Source: Comamonadaceae bacterium
GTDB taxonomy: Bacteria > Pseudomonadota > Gammaproteobacteria > Burkholderiales > Burkholderiaceae_C
Reading direction: 5' to 3'
NCBI GenBank assembly: GCA_947453965.1
Contig: CANGIQ010000009.1
Location: 1-64,000 of the forward strand
Length of the DNA: 64,000 nucleotides
Below the pieces are notes generated by a model that searched no databases, was not told the origin of the DNA, and saw only the letters and a program-made list of their open reading frames with translations. Of the stretch, positions 16,387 through 24,779 are shown in pieces. Position 1 is the stretch's first letter; every line of letters starts with the position of its first letter. A program made the translations under genes and the position numbers.

Positions 16387-18045
16387 TCAAACATTGGCCG
16401 TGGCGCGGCGCAGCGCGGCTTGGACCGCAGCGTTGTTGAAATGGCGCCAACGGGCCACCACGTGTTGGTCGGGTCGCGCCAACCACACACTGCCCGGCTG
16501 TGCGTCATAGCGCTTGGCAAACAAACCTTGTGTGTCGTGCAACACAGCGACACCGTCGATGGCGCCCGCTTGGCGCGTGATGACCAAGGGCTTGACAGGA
16601 ATCGCCGCTGTTTCCAAGGCACGCAAGGCGGCCAAGGTGCTGGCGTCGAGTTGCGAAATTTGGTCCACAAACACCAGGCATTGAAAGGTATTGCCCAATT
16701 GGTCGATCAGCCACACGTCCTGACCGTTGCGCTGCATGGGTGCATCGTCCATGGGCGCGCCGGGCAGCATGTCGCCTTTGAAAACATCGGCGTCTGGCGT
16801 GTTGAGCGCCGAACGCGTGATGAAACTGGGCACCGACAAACGGCCTGAGTTGACCAGCTTGCGCGCAAACGGATGATGCCGCGCCAGCTCCAAAGCCGCG
16901 TTGCGGAACATGCGGCTGGTGGCACTCTTGGGCGTGATGAAGTCGGTGGAACGGGTGGAGTTCAAAATGTTTTCATCGGCCGCGTAGGTGCGCTCATCGT
17001 CGTAGCTGTCGAGCAAGGCCTCAGGCGCGAGGCGCTTCATCACCAAGGCCAGTTTCCACATCAGGCCATCGGTGTCTTGCAAGCCGGAGTTGGCGCCGCG
17101 CGCGCCAAAGGGCGACACCTGGTGTGCCGCATCGCCCACAAACAGCAGGCGCTTGTGACGGAAGTCTTTCATGCGACGGCATTGGAAGGTGTAGATGCTG
17201 ACCCATTCCAACTCGAAGTCTTGGTCGCCGAACATGGTTTTCAAGCGTGGCAACACCCGCTCGGGTTTGCGCTCTTCTTCAGGGTCGGCGTCCCAGCCGA
17301 GCTGGAAGTCGATGCGCCACACGTTGTCGGCTTGTTTGTGCAAGAGCACGCTTTGGCCGGGGTGAAACGCGGGGTCAAACCACATGCGGCGCTCGGCGGG
17401 AAAGTCTGCCTTCATCACCACGTCGGCAATCAAGAAGCGGTCTTTGAAAATATGACCTTCAATGTCCAACCCCAAGTGGCGGCGCATGGGGCTGCGCGCG
17501 CCATCGGCCACCACCAGCCAGTCGGCCTCGATATCAAAAGTACCTTCAGGCGATTCGAGGGTCAGGCTGGCGTGGTCCGCTTCTGCACGCACGCCCACGG
17601 CCTTGCATTTCCAACGGATGTCCACGCCGAGTTCGAGTGCGCGGTGGATCAGCGCTTCCTCCAGGTAGTACTGCTGCAGGTTGATCATGCCCGGGCGCTT
17701 GTGGCCAGGGTCTGGCACCAGGTTGAACTGGTAGACCTCCTCATCTTGCAAGAAGGTGCGGCCAATGTTCCAGCTCACGCCCTTCTCGCACAAGGGCTGA
17801 CCCACGCCCAAACGGTCCAACACTTCCAAGGTGCGCTTGGCGTAACAGACCGCACGCGAGCCGACCGAGACCGAATCGTCCTCGTCAAACAGCAACACGT
17901 CCAAGCCGTGCAAACGGGCATCAATGGCAGCGGCCAAGCCCACGGGGCCAGCACCCACCACCACCAAGGGTTTGCGCTGGGGCGGCTGGGTCATCAAGTC
18001 CGTCGGCGGGATGTAGTTGAATTTGGGATAGGTATAGGAACCCAT
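16387..18045 (-). CDS. FAD-dependent aromatic hydroxylase (MhpA/PheA-TfdB family)
   Basis: 552 residues. It is a group-A flavoprotein monooxygenase: GAGPVGLAAA (ADP-binding), SRAVCYAKR, a DGARSPMRR segment, and GDAAHQVSPFGARGAN (second FAD/ribityl motif). A C-terminal domain of about 150 residues resembles the thioredoxin-like tail of phenol hydroxylases and MhpA. These enzymes add one hydroxyl to a phenolic or carboxylated ring using NAD(P)H and O2. The upstream gap (18046-18158) is AT-rich and probably holds the promoter, but I could not define boxes. No ring-cleavage gene other than the VOC protein is near, so the substrate is open. Confidence 0.82.
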   Translation of the reverse strand: MGSYTYPKFNYIPPTDLMTQPPQRKPLVVVGAGPVGLAAAIDARLHGLDVLLFDEDDSVSVGSRAVCYAKRTLEVLDRLGVGQPLCEKGVSWNIGRTFLQDEEVYQFNLVPDPGHKRPGMINLQQYYLEEALIHRALELGVDIRWKCKAVGVRAEADHASLTLESPEGTFDIEADWLVVADGARSPMRRHLGLDIEGHIFKDRFLIADVVMKADFPAERRMWFDPAFHPGQSVLLHKQADNVWRIDFQLGWDADPEEERKPERVLPRLKTMFGDQDFELEWVSIYTFQCRRMKDFRHKRLLFVGDAAHQVSPFGARGANSGLQDTDGLMWKLALVMKRLAPEALLDSYDDERTYAADENILNSTRSTDFITPKSATSRMFRNAALELARHHPFARKLVNSGRLSVPSFITRSALNTPDADVFKGDMLPGAPMDDAPMQRNGQDVWLIDQLGNTFQCLVFVDQISQLDASTLAALRALETAAIPVKPLVITRQAGAIDGVAVLHDTQGLFAKRYDAQPGSVWLARPDQHVVARWRHFNNAAVQAALRRATANV

Positions 18046-18158
18046 GGTGTGTGTGTCCTGCAGCAGCAGCTTATTTTTGAGATATCCAGAAGTTTAACAT
18101 TGGTAAATCAATTTCTCTAATCGAAATTTTAAACACCACCCCAAATCATCCTCAAAAA

Positions 18159-18184
18159 CAAAAAAGGCCACCCGAGGTGGCCTT
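18159..18184 (-). terminator. Rho-independent terminator after the Bug gene
   Basis: Read on the - strand: AAGGCCACC, a short CTCG-type loop, GGTGGCC, then a T-run. It lies 20 bases past the stop of the Bug gene at 18204, so it marks the end of the itaconate-type operon and separates it from the monooxygenase unit. Confidence 0.85.
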
Positions 18185-18203
18185 GTGAAAGAGACAACAC
18201 AGA

Positions 18204-19193
18204 TCAATCGGCGTAAATACCCGCCTTGCGGATCACGGGGCTCCACTTCTTGATCTCGGCCTCCAAATGCGTTCTCAGGCCTGCGGGTGTGACTTTGTCC
18301 ATCGGTGGCACATCCGAGCTTAAATCGGCCAAGCGCTGCTTGACCATGGGGTCTTGCAAGGCCACACGCAAGGCGGCATTGATCTTGTCGATGATGGCAG
18401 CAGGTGTGTCTTTGGCCGCGTACATGCCGTGCCAGACCTTGACTTCAAAGCCTTTCAAACCTTGTTCATCGAGCGTGGGCACATTGGGCAAGGCGCTCAA
18501 ACGCTTGAGGGTGGTCACGCCGTACACCTTGACGCGCGCCTCTTTGATCAGTGGCACGGTTTGGGTGGTTTGGTCGCACAACAAGTCGACTTGACCGCCC
18601 AGCAAATCGTTCATCGCAGGGCCCGTGCCTTTGTAGGGCACGGTGGTGAGGTCGGTCTCCAAAGCGCTCATGAACAGCAAGCCGCACAGATGCGAGACCG
18701 CGCCCAAGCCTGCGTTGGCCAGCGACACCTTGTCTTTGTTGGCCTTGATGTAGCTTTGCAGTTCAGCGAAGTTGTTGGCGGGAAAGTCTTTGCGCGCCAG
18801 CATGGTCATGGGCACGTCCACCACCTGGCCGATGTACTCAAAGTCTTTGAGCGGATCGAAAGGCAGTTTTTTGTACAAGGCAGGTGCTGTGGCCATGCCC
18901 ATGTGGTGAATAAACAGGGTGTAGCCATTGGGCGCAGAGCGCGCCACGCGAGAGGCAGCAATCGTGCCACCGGCACCGACGGTGTTTTCCACCAACACGG
19001 TTTGTCCCAAAGACTTGCCCATGGGGATGGCAATCATGCGGGCCACCACGTCGGTGGGGCCACCGGCGGCAAACGGCACCACCAGGGTGATGGGCTTGTC
19101 GGGGTAGGTTTGCGCTTGGACTGCGCCGCAGGCGAGGGCACAAGCCAACAGCACGGTTTTCAAGGTCTTCAAAGTTTTGTTGTGTGGTGTCAT
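18204..19193 (-). CDS. Bug-family tripartite tricarboxylate transporter substrate-binding protein
   Basis: 329 residues with a signal peptide (basic start, then VLLACALACGAVQAQ and cleavage after AQA or VQA). The mature start YPDKPITLVVPFAAGGPTD is the Bug signature, and GAGGTIAA and VPYKGTGPAMND are the usual ligand-pocket segments. GGAG precedes the ATG at 19193. Bug receptors capture carboxylates in the periplasm and hand them to TctAB-type permeases; no permease gene is in this window. It is the last gene of the operon 25775-18204, 84 bases after the lyase, followed by a terminator. Confidence 0.9.
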   Translation of the reverse strand: MTPHNKTLKTLKTVLLACALACGAVQAQTYPDKPITLVVPFAAGGPTDVVARMIAIPMGKSLGQTVLVENTVGAGGTIAASRVARSAPNGYTLFIHHMGMATAPALYKKLPFDPLKDFEYIGQVVDVPMTMLARKDFPANNFAELQSYIKANKDKVSLANAGLGAVSHLCGLLFMSALETDLTTVPYKGTGPAMNDLLGGQVDLLCDQTTQTVPLIKEARVKVYGVTTLKRLSALPNVPTLDEQGLKGFEVKVWHGMYAAKDTPAAIIDKINAALRVALQDPMVKQRLADLSSDVPPMDKVTPAGLRTHLEAEIKKWSPVIRKAGIYAD

Positions 19194-19277
19194 CGGTCTC
19201 TCCAGCTTTCTAACAATAGGGGCAGATCATGCGTTCATCACGGGTGATCGTGAATCCCTGTTTACCCGCGACGCAGG

Positions 19278-20117
19278 TCATACCTGCGACAAAATTTGGC
19301 GCGCCAGTTTGAGCACTGGCGGGTCGACCATCTTGCCGTCGACCGTGAAGGCGCCCCCACCCGCTGCGGCTTCTGCCGCCAGCACGCGGTGCGCCCAGTC
19401 TTGCTGTGCCGCACTGGGGATGAACGCCTCACGCACGGGCGCGAGCTGCGCGGGGTGAATGCACAGTTTGGCAAAAAACCCAAACCGGCGACTGCGTGCG
19501 GCGTCATTCAGCACCAGCCCCAAGTCTTGCGTGCTGGTGCTGACCCCATCGATGGGAGGCGGCAAGTTGGCCAGGCGCGAGGCCATCACCAAGTTCAGAC
19601 GCACAGAGCCCAGCTCGGCCTCGTCCGCGCAGCAGACCATGCCCAAATCCGCTTGCAAATCCAAATGGCCCAAGGCCAAGCGCACCACCTGCGGTGCTTG
19701 CGCCACCTCATGCAGCGCGAACAAGCCTTGCGCGGTCTCGATCAAAGGAACCAAGGGCACCTGTGCCCCAACCGCCTGCGACACACGCGCCAAGTCGGCC
19801 GCCGATTGGGCCTTGGGCACCATCACGGCACCCAGGCCCGCCAAGGCGGGCAGCCAGTTCAAGTCGGCGACGGCATCGTCGGTGCTGAGCGCGCTGATGC
19901 GCACCAAGATGCGCGCACGCTGCGCGACAGACCAACCCTGCCACGCCTGCGCAATGGCCTCGCGTGCGACCGCCTTGTCGGCCAAGGGCACGGCGTCTTC
20001 CAAATCTAGGATGACCGCGTCTGCACCGCTGTTCAGCGCTTTTTCAAAACGCTCGGGCTTGTGGCCCGGCGCAAACAAAAACGTGCAAGCGCGGGCTAAA
20101 GGATGTAGTTCAGACAT
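19278..20117 (-). CDS. ccl: CitE/HpcH-family CoA-ester lyase, probable (S)-citramalyl-CoA lyase
   Basis: 279 residues from the ATG at 20117, 20 bases after the PrpD-family gene. LFAPGHKPERFEKAL, DLEDAVPLADK (metal-binding Glu/Asp), LIETAQGL and GHLDLQADLG are characteristic of the CitE-like lyases, TIM-barrel enzymes that split malyl-, citramalyl- or citryl-CoA. The neighbourhood (CaiB transferase, MaoC hydratase) matches itaconate loci, where this protein cleaves citramalyl-CoA to acetyl-CoA and pyruvate. The symbol follows that context and not a substrate test; malyl-CoA-type substrates remain possible. Confidence 0.75.
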   Translation of the reverse strand: MSELHPLARACTFLFAPGHKPERFEKALNSGADAVILDLEDAVPLADKAVAREAIAQAWQGWSVAQRARILVRISALSTDDAVADLNWLPALAGLGAVMVPKAQSAADLARVSQAVGAQVPLVPLIETAQGLFALHEVAQAPQVVRLALGHLDLQADLGMVCCADEAELGSVRLNLVMASRLANLPPPIDGVSTSTQDLGLVLNDAARSRRFGFFAKLCIHPAQLAPVREAFIPSAAQQDWAHRVLAAEAAAGGGAFTVDGKMVDPPVLKLARQILSQV

Positions 20118-20137
20118 GGCGTCAGTCAACCCGGAGA

Positions 20138-21523
20138 TCAAGCACGTGTGGGCAACACGCGCAGCACCCGAGGCCACTGCATGACTTGCCACAGCTGCGC
20201 CACCGCAGCCGCCATTTCGTCTGGCGACGCGCCACCGCTGTGCGCGGCAAGCCGCAAGGCCTTGGCGGTGATTTCGTCGCGGCTCAAGGTGTTGCCAGGG
20301 TCACCCTTGGGTTCGTCCACGCGGCCTTTGAACTCACGCCCATCGGTGGTGTGCACGGTGACTTTGCCAATCCAGCGCTGTGGATAGGCCGTATCGACCT
20401 CATCGTCCAACACCATCTCGACTTTGTCGCGCAAGGCTTGCGTCACATCGTCTTTGAAATGCTGGTCAAACTCGCTCAAACCGGCATGCTCAAAACGTGC
20501 CACCAAGGCCAACACGGTGCCCATGCTGAACTTGCTTTGGTGCACGGTGCTGGGGTGGGTGACCGGACCCAACACATCGATGGCGCCTTGGTGCACATGG
20601 GTGATCACACGCGCCAAGTCGGCAATTTTGAGCTCATGGTCTTGCATGACCTGAAGCAAAGCGTCAGCAGCAGGATGCGTGTGACGGCACGAGGCGTGGT
20701 ACTTGAACGAGGTTTCTGCGGTGGCCCAGCGCGTGCCCAAACCTTCGGTGAGCTTGCGCACATCGGCATCGCTGGACATGCCTGCGGCCATGCCTTGTGG
20801 GCCTTCCAGAATTTGCGCCGCACCCGTGAAGTTGTCTTTGGCCAAATAAGCGGCCATCAAACCGGCGCCCGCCGCATGCGCTGTGTGCAATTGTTTGGAG
20901 TCGGCAGCGGTGCGCAAAAACTCCCACAAACCGGCAGACTGCGTGCCGGCTGAGCCCAAGGCATGTTGCATTTGGGTGGCGTTGAGGCCCAGCAAATGCC
21001 CTACCGCCGCCGCAGCGGCCAAGGTGCCCGCGGTGCCTGTGGTGTGAAACACCTTGTAATGCGAGCGCCCTAAAAATTCACCCACACGAATGCCCACTTC
21101 GTAGCCCACCACAGCCGCGGTGATGAGCTGCGCGCCTGTGGCACCCAAAGCCTGCGCCACCGCCAACACGGGCGGGAACACCACAGTGGCGGGGTGAAAC
21201 ACCGAGCCGTTGTGCACATCGTCTTGTTCGGCCACATGCGAAGCGGCGGCATTGGCCATGGCGGCCCAATAGGGGCTGCTGGTGCTGCGGTTGGTGAACA
21301 CCTCGCTCGGTCCCGATGCGGGGCCCATGCTCAACGCGAACTTTGTCAAGGTTTCCACAGGGCGCGAGCCATGGCCTGCGATGGCCGAGCCAAACCAGTC
21401 CACCCACAGGTCTTCGGTTTTGCGCAACACGTGTTCGGGTATGTCGGCCGTTTTTAAATTCGCGGCAAAAGCAGCCAAGGTCGCGGTGGCGCTGGTGGTG
21501 GCGCTGTTCGAAAAAGCATTCAT
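20138..21523 (-). CDS. MmgE/PrpD-family protein
   Basis: 461 residues, starting in an ATGA overlap with the CaiB gene. DLWVDWFGSAIAGHGS, AAASHVAEQDDVHNGSVFHPATVVFP, HTTGTAGTLAAAAAVG and KYHASCRHTHPAADA are the recognised PrpD-family blocks. The family includes 2-methylcitrate dehydratase, iminodisuccinate epimerase and cis-aconitate decarboxylase, the itaconate-forming enzyme. A PrpD-family gene is also part of the Pseudomonas itaconate locus as I remember it, with no settled role. A hydratase or isomerase acting on a C5/C6 di- or tricarboxylate is the likely chemistry. Confidence 0.85.
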   Translation of the reverse strand: MNAFSNSATTSATATLAAFAANLKTADIPEHVLRKTEDLWVDWFGSAIAGHGSRPVETLTKFALSMGPASGPSEVFTNRSTSSPYWAAMANAAASHVAEQDDVHNGSVFHPATVVFPPVLAVAQALGATGAQLITAAVVGYEVGIRVGEFLGRSHYKVFHTTGTAGTLAAAAAVGHLLGLNATQMQHALGSAGTQSAGLWEFLRTAADSKQLHTAHAAGAGLMAAYLAKDNFTGAAQILEGPQGMAAGMSSDADVRKLTEGLGTRWATAETSFKYHASCRHTHPAADALLQVMQDHELKIADLARVITHVHQGAIDVLGPVTHPSTVHQSKFSMGTVLALVARFEHAGLSEFDQHFKDDVTQALRDKVEMVLDDEVDTAYPQRWIGKVTVHTTDGREFKGRVDEPKGDPGNTLSRDEITAKALRLAAHSGGASPDEMAAAVAQLWQVMQWPRVLRVLPTRA

Positions 21524-22677
21524 CGTTGAACTCCCAGTTCTTTCAAAATCGCGTCCGTATGTTCGCCCACTTGGGGAATGGCATCCATGCGGTAGTCAAA
21601 GGCGCTTTGCTTGCCCGGTGGCAACAAGGCAGGCAACTCACCCGCAGGCGAACCCACCGAGGTCCAGCGCTCACGCGCCTTGAGTTGTGGATGGGCCCAC
21701 ACCTCGGCCATGGTGTTCATGCGGGCATTGGCAATTTGCGCCACGTCCAAACGCTCAATCACTTGTGCGGCCGTCAAGGCGGCAAAGGTGTCGAGGATGA
21801 TTTTTTCTAAATCGCTGCGGTTGGCGTTGCGACGGGCGTTGCTGTCAAAGCGTGCATCGGTGGCCAGCGCAGGTTGCTGCAACACATGTTGGCAAAACTG
21901 CACCCACTCGCGCTCGTTTTGCAACCCCAACATGACCGTGCCGCCATCGCCCGCCGCGAAAGGGCCATAGGGATAAATGGTGGCGTGCGCCGCCGCACTG
22001 CGCGGCGGAGGTGAGGCGTTGTCCATGGCGTAGTACATGGGGTAACCCATCCATTCCCCCAAGGCTTCGAGCATGGATACATCGATGTGTGAGCCTTCGC
22101 CCGTTTTGTCGCGCTGAATCAGCGCCGACAAAATGTTGGTATAGGCGTACATGCCCGCCGCAATGTCGGCAATCGAGTTGCCACTTTTGCTGGGATGCTC
22201 CGGGGTGCCTGTGATGCTCAAGAAACCCGCTTCACTTTGGATGAGCAAGTCGTAGGCCTTCTTGTCGCGGTAGGGGCCGTCGTTGCCATAGCCCGAGATG
22301 TCACACACGATAAGACGTGGATTCTCAGCGCGCAAGGTGGCCGCATCCAACCCCATGCGACCGGTGGCACCGGGTGCCAGGTTTTGCACCAGCACATCGG
22401 CTTTGGCAATGAGTTGCTTGAGCACGGCCAAGTCTTGCGGGTCTTTGAGGTCCAGCGCCAAACTTTCTTTAGAGCGGTTCACCCACACAAAATGCGAGGA
22501 CTGACCCTTGGCGCGTTGGTCATAGGCACGCGCAAAGTCGCCCGCACCGGGGCGTTCGACCTTGATGACGCGCGCGCCCAAATCGGCCAACTGGCGGGTG
22601 CAAAACGGGGCGGCAATGGCATGCTCCAACGACACCACGGTGATGTGGTCAAGCGGACGAACGTGTGGCGTGGTCAT
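21520..22677 (-). CDS. ict: CaiB/BaiF family (type III) CoA-transferase, probable itaconate CoA-transferase
   Basis: 385 residues. Class III CoA-transferase features: VVSLEHAIAAPFCTRQLADLGARVIKVE at the N-terminus, NRSKESLALDLK, the GSHIDVSMLEALGEWMG block with the acyl-accepting Asp, and a C-terminal R-x-x-GSPAGELPALLPPG segment. The enzyme moves CoA from a donor such as succinyl-CoA to a free carboxylate. In this gene set it would activate itaconate (or mesaconate/methylsuccinate). Nine bases follow the dehydrogenase gene, and it overlaps the PrpD-family gene. The family is sure; the substrate comes from synteny. Confidence 0.8.
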   Translation of the reverse strand: MTTPHVRPLDHITVVSLEHAIAAPFCTRQLADLGARVIKVERPGAGDFARAYDQRAKGQSSHFVWVNRSKESLALDLKDPQDLAVLKQLIAKADVLVQNLAPGATGRMGLDAATLRAENPRLIVCDISGYGNDGPYRDKKAYDLLIQSEAGFLSITGTPEHPSKSGNSIADIAAGMYAYTNILSALIQRDKTGEGSHIDVSMLEALGEWMGYPMYYAMDNASPPPRSAAAHATIYPYGPFAAGDGGTVMLGLQNEREWVQFCQHVLQQPALATDARFDSNARRNANRSDLEKIILDTFAALTAAQVIERLDVAQIANARMNTMAEVWAHPQLKARERWTSVGSPAGELPALLPPGKQSAFDYRMDAIPQVGEHTDAILKELGVQR

Positions 22678-22686
22678 CGTGGCGCC

Positions 22687-23844
22687 TTAGAAAGAACGTG
22701 GCAAACCCAGCAAGTGCTCGGCCACATAGCTGTAAATCATATTGGTTGAAACCGGCGCCACTTGGTATAGACGGGTCTCGCGGAACTTGCGCTCAATGTC
22801 GTACTCACATGCAAAGCCAAAACCACCGTGCGTTTGCAAGCAGACGTTAGCGGCTTCCCAGCTGGCCTTGGCCGCGAGGTACTTGGCCATATTGGCTTCA
22901 GCGCCTGCGTTTTGCATGGCGTCGATTTTTTCGCAGGCCTTCCAACGCATCAGATTGGCAGCTTCGAGTTCGATGAAGGCATCGGCAATCGGGAACTGCA
23001 CGCCTTGGTTCTGACCGATCGGGCGGCCGAACACCACGCGTTCGCTGGCGTATTTGCGGGCCCGGTCAATGAACCAGTAACCGTCACCAATGCACTCGGC
23101 CGCAATCAAGGTGCGCTCGGCGTTCAGGCCGTCGAGCAAGGTCTTGAAGCCCTTGCCTTCTTCACCCAGCAGCGCGTCTTCGGGTATTTCGAGGTTGTCA
23201 AAAAACAGCTCGTTGGTCTCGTGGTTGACCATGTTCAGGATGGGGCGCACGGTCAGGCCGTTGCCGATCGCTGTTTTGAGATCGATCAAGAAACAAGACA
23301 AACCATCGGAACGTTTTTTGACCTGATCGACCGGTGTGGTGCGGGCCAAGAGGATCATCAAATCGCTGTGCTGAATGCGCGAGATCCAGACCTTCTGGCC
23401 GTTGATGACCCAGCGGCCATCTTTTCGAACGGCGCTGGTCTTGAGCTTGGTGGTGTCGCTGCCCGTGGTCGGCTCGGTCACGCCCATGGACTGGATGCGC
23501 AGCTCGCCCGTGGCGATCTTGGGCAAGAACTTGTCCTTCTGCGCTTGTGAGCCGCTGCGCACGATGGCGTTCATCACATACATCTGACCGTGGCAGGCGC
23601 CGGAGTTGCCGCCCGAGCGGTTGATCTCTTCCATGATGACCGAGGCCTCGGCCATCGACAAACCCGAGCCACCGTATTCCTGCGGAATCAGCGCCGCCAT
23701 CCAACCGGCTTTGGTGAGCGCGTCGACAAATTCTTCGGGGTAAGCGCGCTTCTCGTCGACCTTGCGGTGGTATTCGTCAGGGAACTGAGCGCAGAGGTCG
23801 CGCACGGCGTCGCGGATGTCTTGGTATTGGTCGGGGGTATGCAT
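22687..23844 (-). CDS. Acyl-CoA dehydrogenase
   Basis: 385 residues from the ATG at 23844. Standard acyl-CoA dehydrogenase architecture: helical N-domain, then MGVTEPTTGSDTTKLKT (FAD and substrate loop), NGQKVWISRIQHSD, RTLIAAECIGDGYW, and QTHGGFGFACEYDIERKFRETR near the C-terminus. An acyl-CoA dehydrogenase sits at the same point of itaconate loci as I remember them. Methylsuccinyl-CoA to mesaconyl-CoA or itaconyl-CoA would fit the downstream hydratase. Electrons would go to ETF and ETF-QO, both encoded in this window. The gene lies 32 bases after the MaoC-type gene. Confidence 0.87.
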   Translation of the reverse strand: MHTPDQYQDIRDAVRDLCAQFPDEYHRKVDEKRAYPEEFVDALTKAGWMAALIPQEYGGSGLSMAEASVIMEEINRSGGNSGACHGQMYVMNAIVRSGSQAQKDKFLPKIATGELRIQSMGVTEPTTGSDTTKLKTSAVRKDGRWVINGQKVWISRIQHSDLMILLARTTPVDQVKKRSDGLSCFLIDLKTAIGNGLTVRPILNMVNHETNELFFDNLEIPEDALLGEEGKGFKTLLDGLNAERTLIAAECIGDGYWFIDRARKYASERVVFGRPIGQNQGVQFPIADAFIELEAANLMRWKACEKIDAMQNAGAEANMAKYLAAKASWEAANVCLQTHGGFGFACEYDIERKFRETRLYQVAPVSTNMIYSYVAEHLLGLPRSF

Positions 23845-23876
23845 CTGGGTGGTCTTCTTTTGATTCAGTGAAATGG

Positions 23877-24776
23877 TCAGCCGAGCTCGGCGGTGGCTTG
23901 CATGGTCAGCCAGCCTTCGTGGTCTTGCGCCCACAAGCGCACGTGTGTCCCGTCGGTTTGCGGTTGGCCATTGACGCGCAAGATGCGCTGGTCGCTGCAC
24001 TCGAAGGTGGGACGCAACGCCTTGAAGTCAAAGCGTTGGATCGGGCGATCGGTGTGGCGACGCACCAGGTCGACCAACAAGGTGGCAATCAAGGGACCGT
24101 GCACGATGAGGCCGGGGTAGCCCTCGACGTCGGTCACGTATTTGCGGTCGTAGTGAATGCGGTGGCCGTTGAAGGTGAGTGCGGAGTAACGAAACAGCAG
24201 CACGTCATCGGGCGTCACATCGCGTTGCCACAGCTCTCCCGTGGGGGCTCCCTGCTCGGCCATGCTAGATGCGGGCGTGGGTGCTGGCACGGGGTCGCCG
24301 GGTTGGGCCGCAGGCCGATAGACGATATCGTGCTCTTCGGTCAAACACAGGCCTTGGGCGTTGTGCACCTCGTGTTTGACAAGCACAAACAGCAAATCGC
24401 CCGTGCGGCCCGACTTGTGCGTGACCGATTCGATGGTGGACACACGCTTGACGGTATCTCCGACTTTCAGCGGCGCATGCCACTGCAAACGCCCGCCCGC
24501 CCACATGCGACGCGGCAGTGGCACAGGCGGCAAAAAGCCACCGCGCTTGGCGTGGCCGTCAGGTCCGATTTCGCTTTGGCGGTGATGGGGCAAGAAGAAC
24601 AACCAATGCCACAGCGGTGGCAATGGTGTGCCAGCGATGGGCAAGGGGTCATCACGGTCCAGCGTGGCACTCAAAGCGCGCAAGGGTGCGGGCGTGATGA
24701 GGTCTTCCAGAGTTTCGCTGCGGCCTTGCCAGGTTTGCAAGTGCGCCAGAGTTTGGGGGTCGAGGTGGGTGGTCAT
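23877..24776 (-). CDS. ich: MaoC/FAS1-like acyl-CoA hydratase, probable itaconyl-CoA or mesaconyl-C4-CoA hydratase
   Basis: 299 residues. The N-terminal half holds LPPLWHWLFFLPH and MWAGGRLQWHAPLKVGD, characteristic of the FAS1-like dehydratase domain. The second half holds RYSALTFNGHRIHYDRKY and YPGLIVHGPL, the MaoC hotdog with Asn/His/Asp at the active site. The double-hotdog size matches mesaconyl-C4-CoA hydratase (Meh) and itaconyl-CoA hydratase (Ich). Hydration gives citramalyl-CoA, the substrate of the CitE-type lyase two genes further on. It starts three bases after the Bug gene stop. Confidence 0.8.
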   Translation of the reverse strand: MTTHLDPQTLAHLQTWQGRSETLEDLITPAPLRALSATLDRDDPLPIAGTPLPPLWHWLFFLPHHRQSEIGPDGHAKRGGFLPPVPLPRRMWAGGRLQWHAPLKVGDTVKRVSTIESVTHKSGRTGDLLFVLVKHEVHNAQGLCLTEEHDIVYRPAAQPGDPVPAPTPASSMAEQGAPTGELWQRDVTPDDVLLFRYSALTFNGHRIHYDRKYVTDVEGYPGLIVHGPLIATLLVDLVRRHTDRPIQRFDFKALRPTFECSDQRILRVNGQPQTDGTHVRLWAQDHEGWLTMQATAELG

Positions 24777-24779
24777 AGA

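Noticed and set aside
16873-18120. 415-codon frame antisense to the FAD hydroxylase
   Set aside because: His/Gln/Val-rich shadow product; the opposite strand has all flavoprotein motifs in order.
19272-19288. CGCAGGT/ACCTGCG inverted repeat over the ccl stop codon, as a terminator
   Set aside because: No T-run follows on either strand, and the stem lies across coding sequence.
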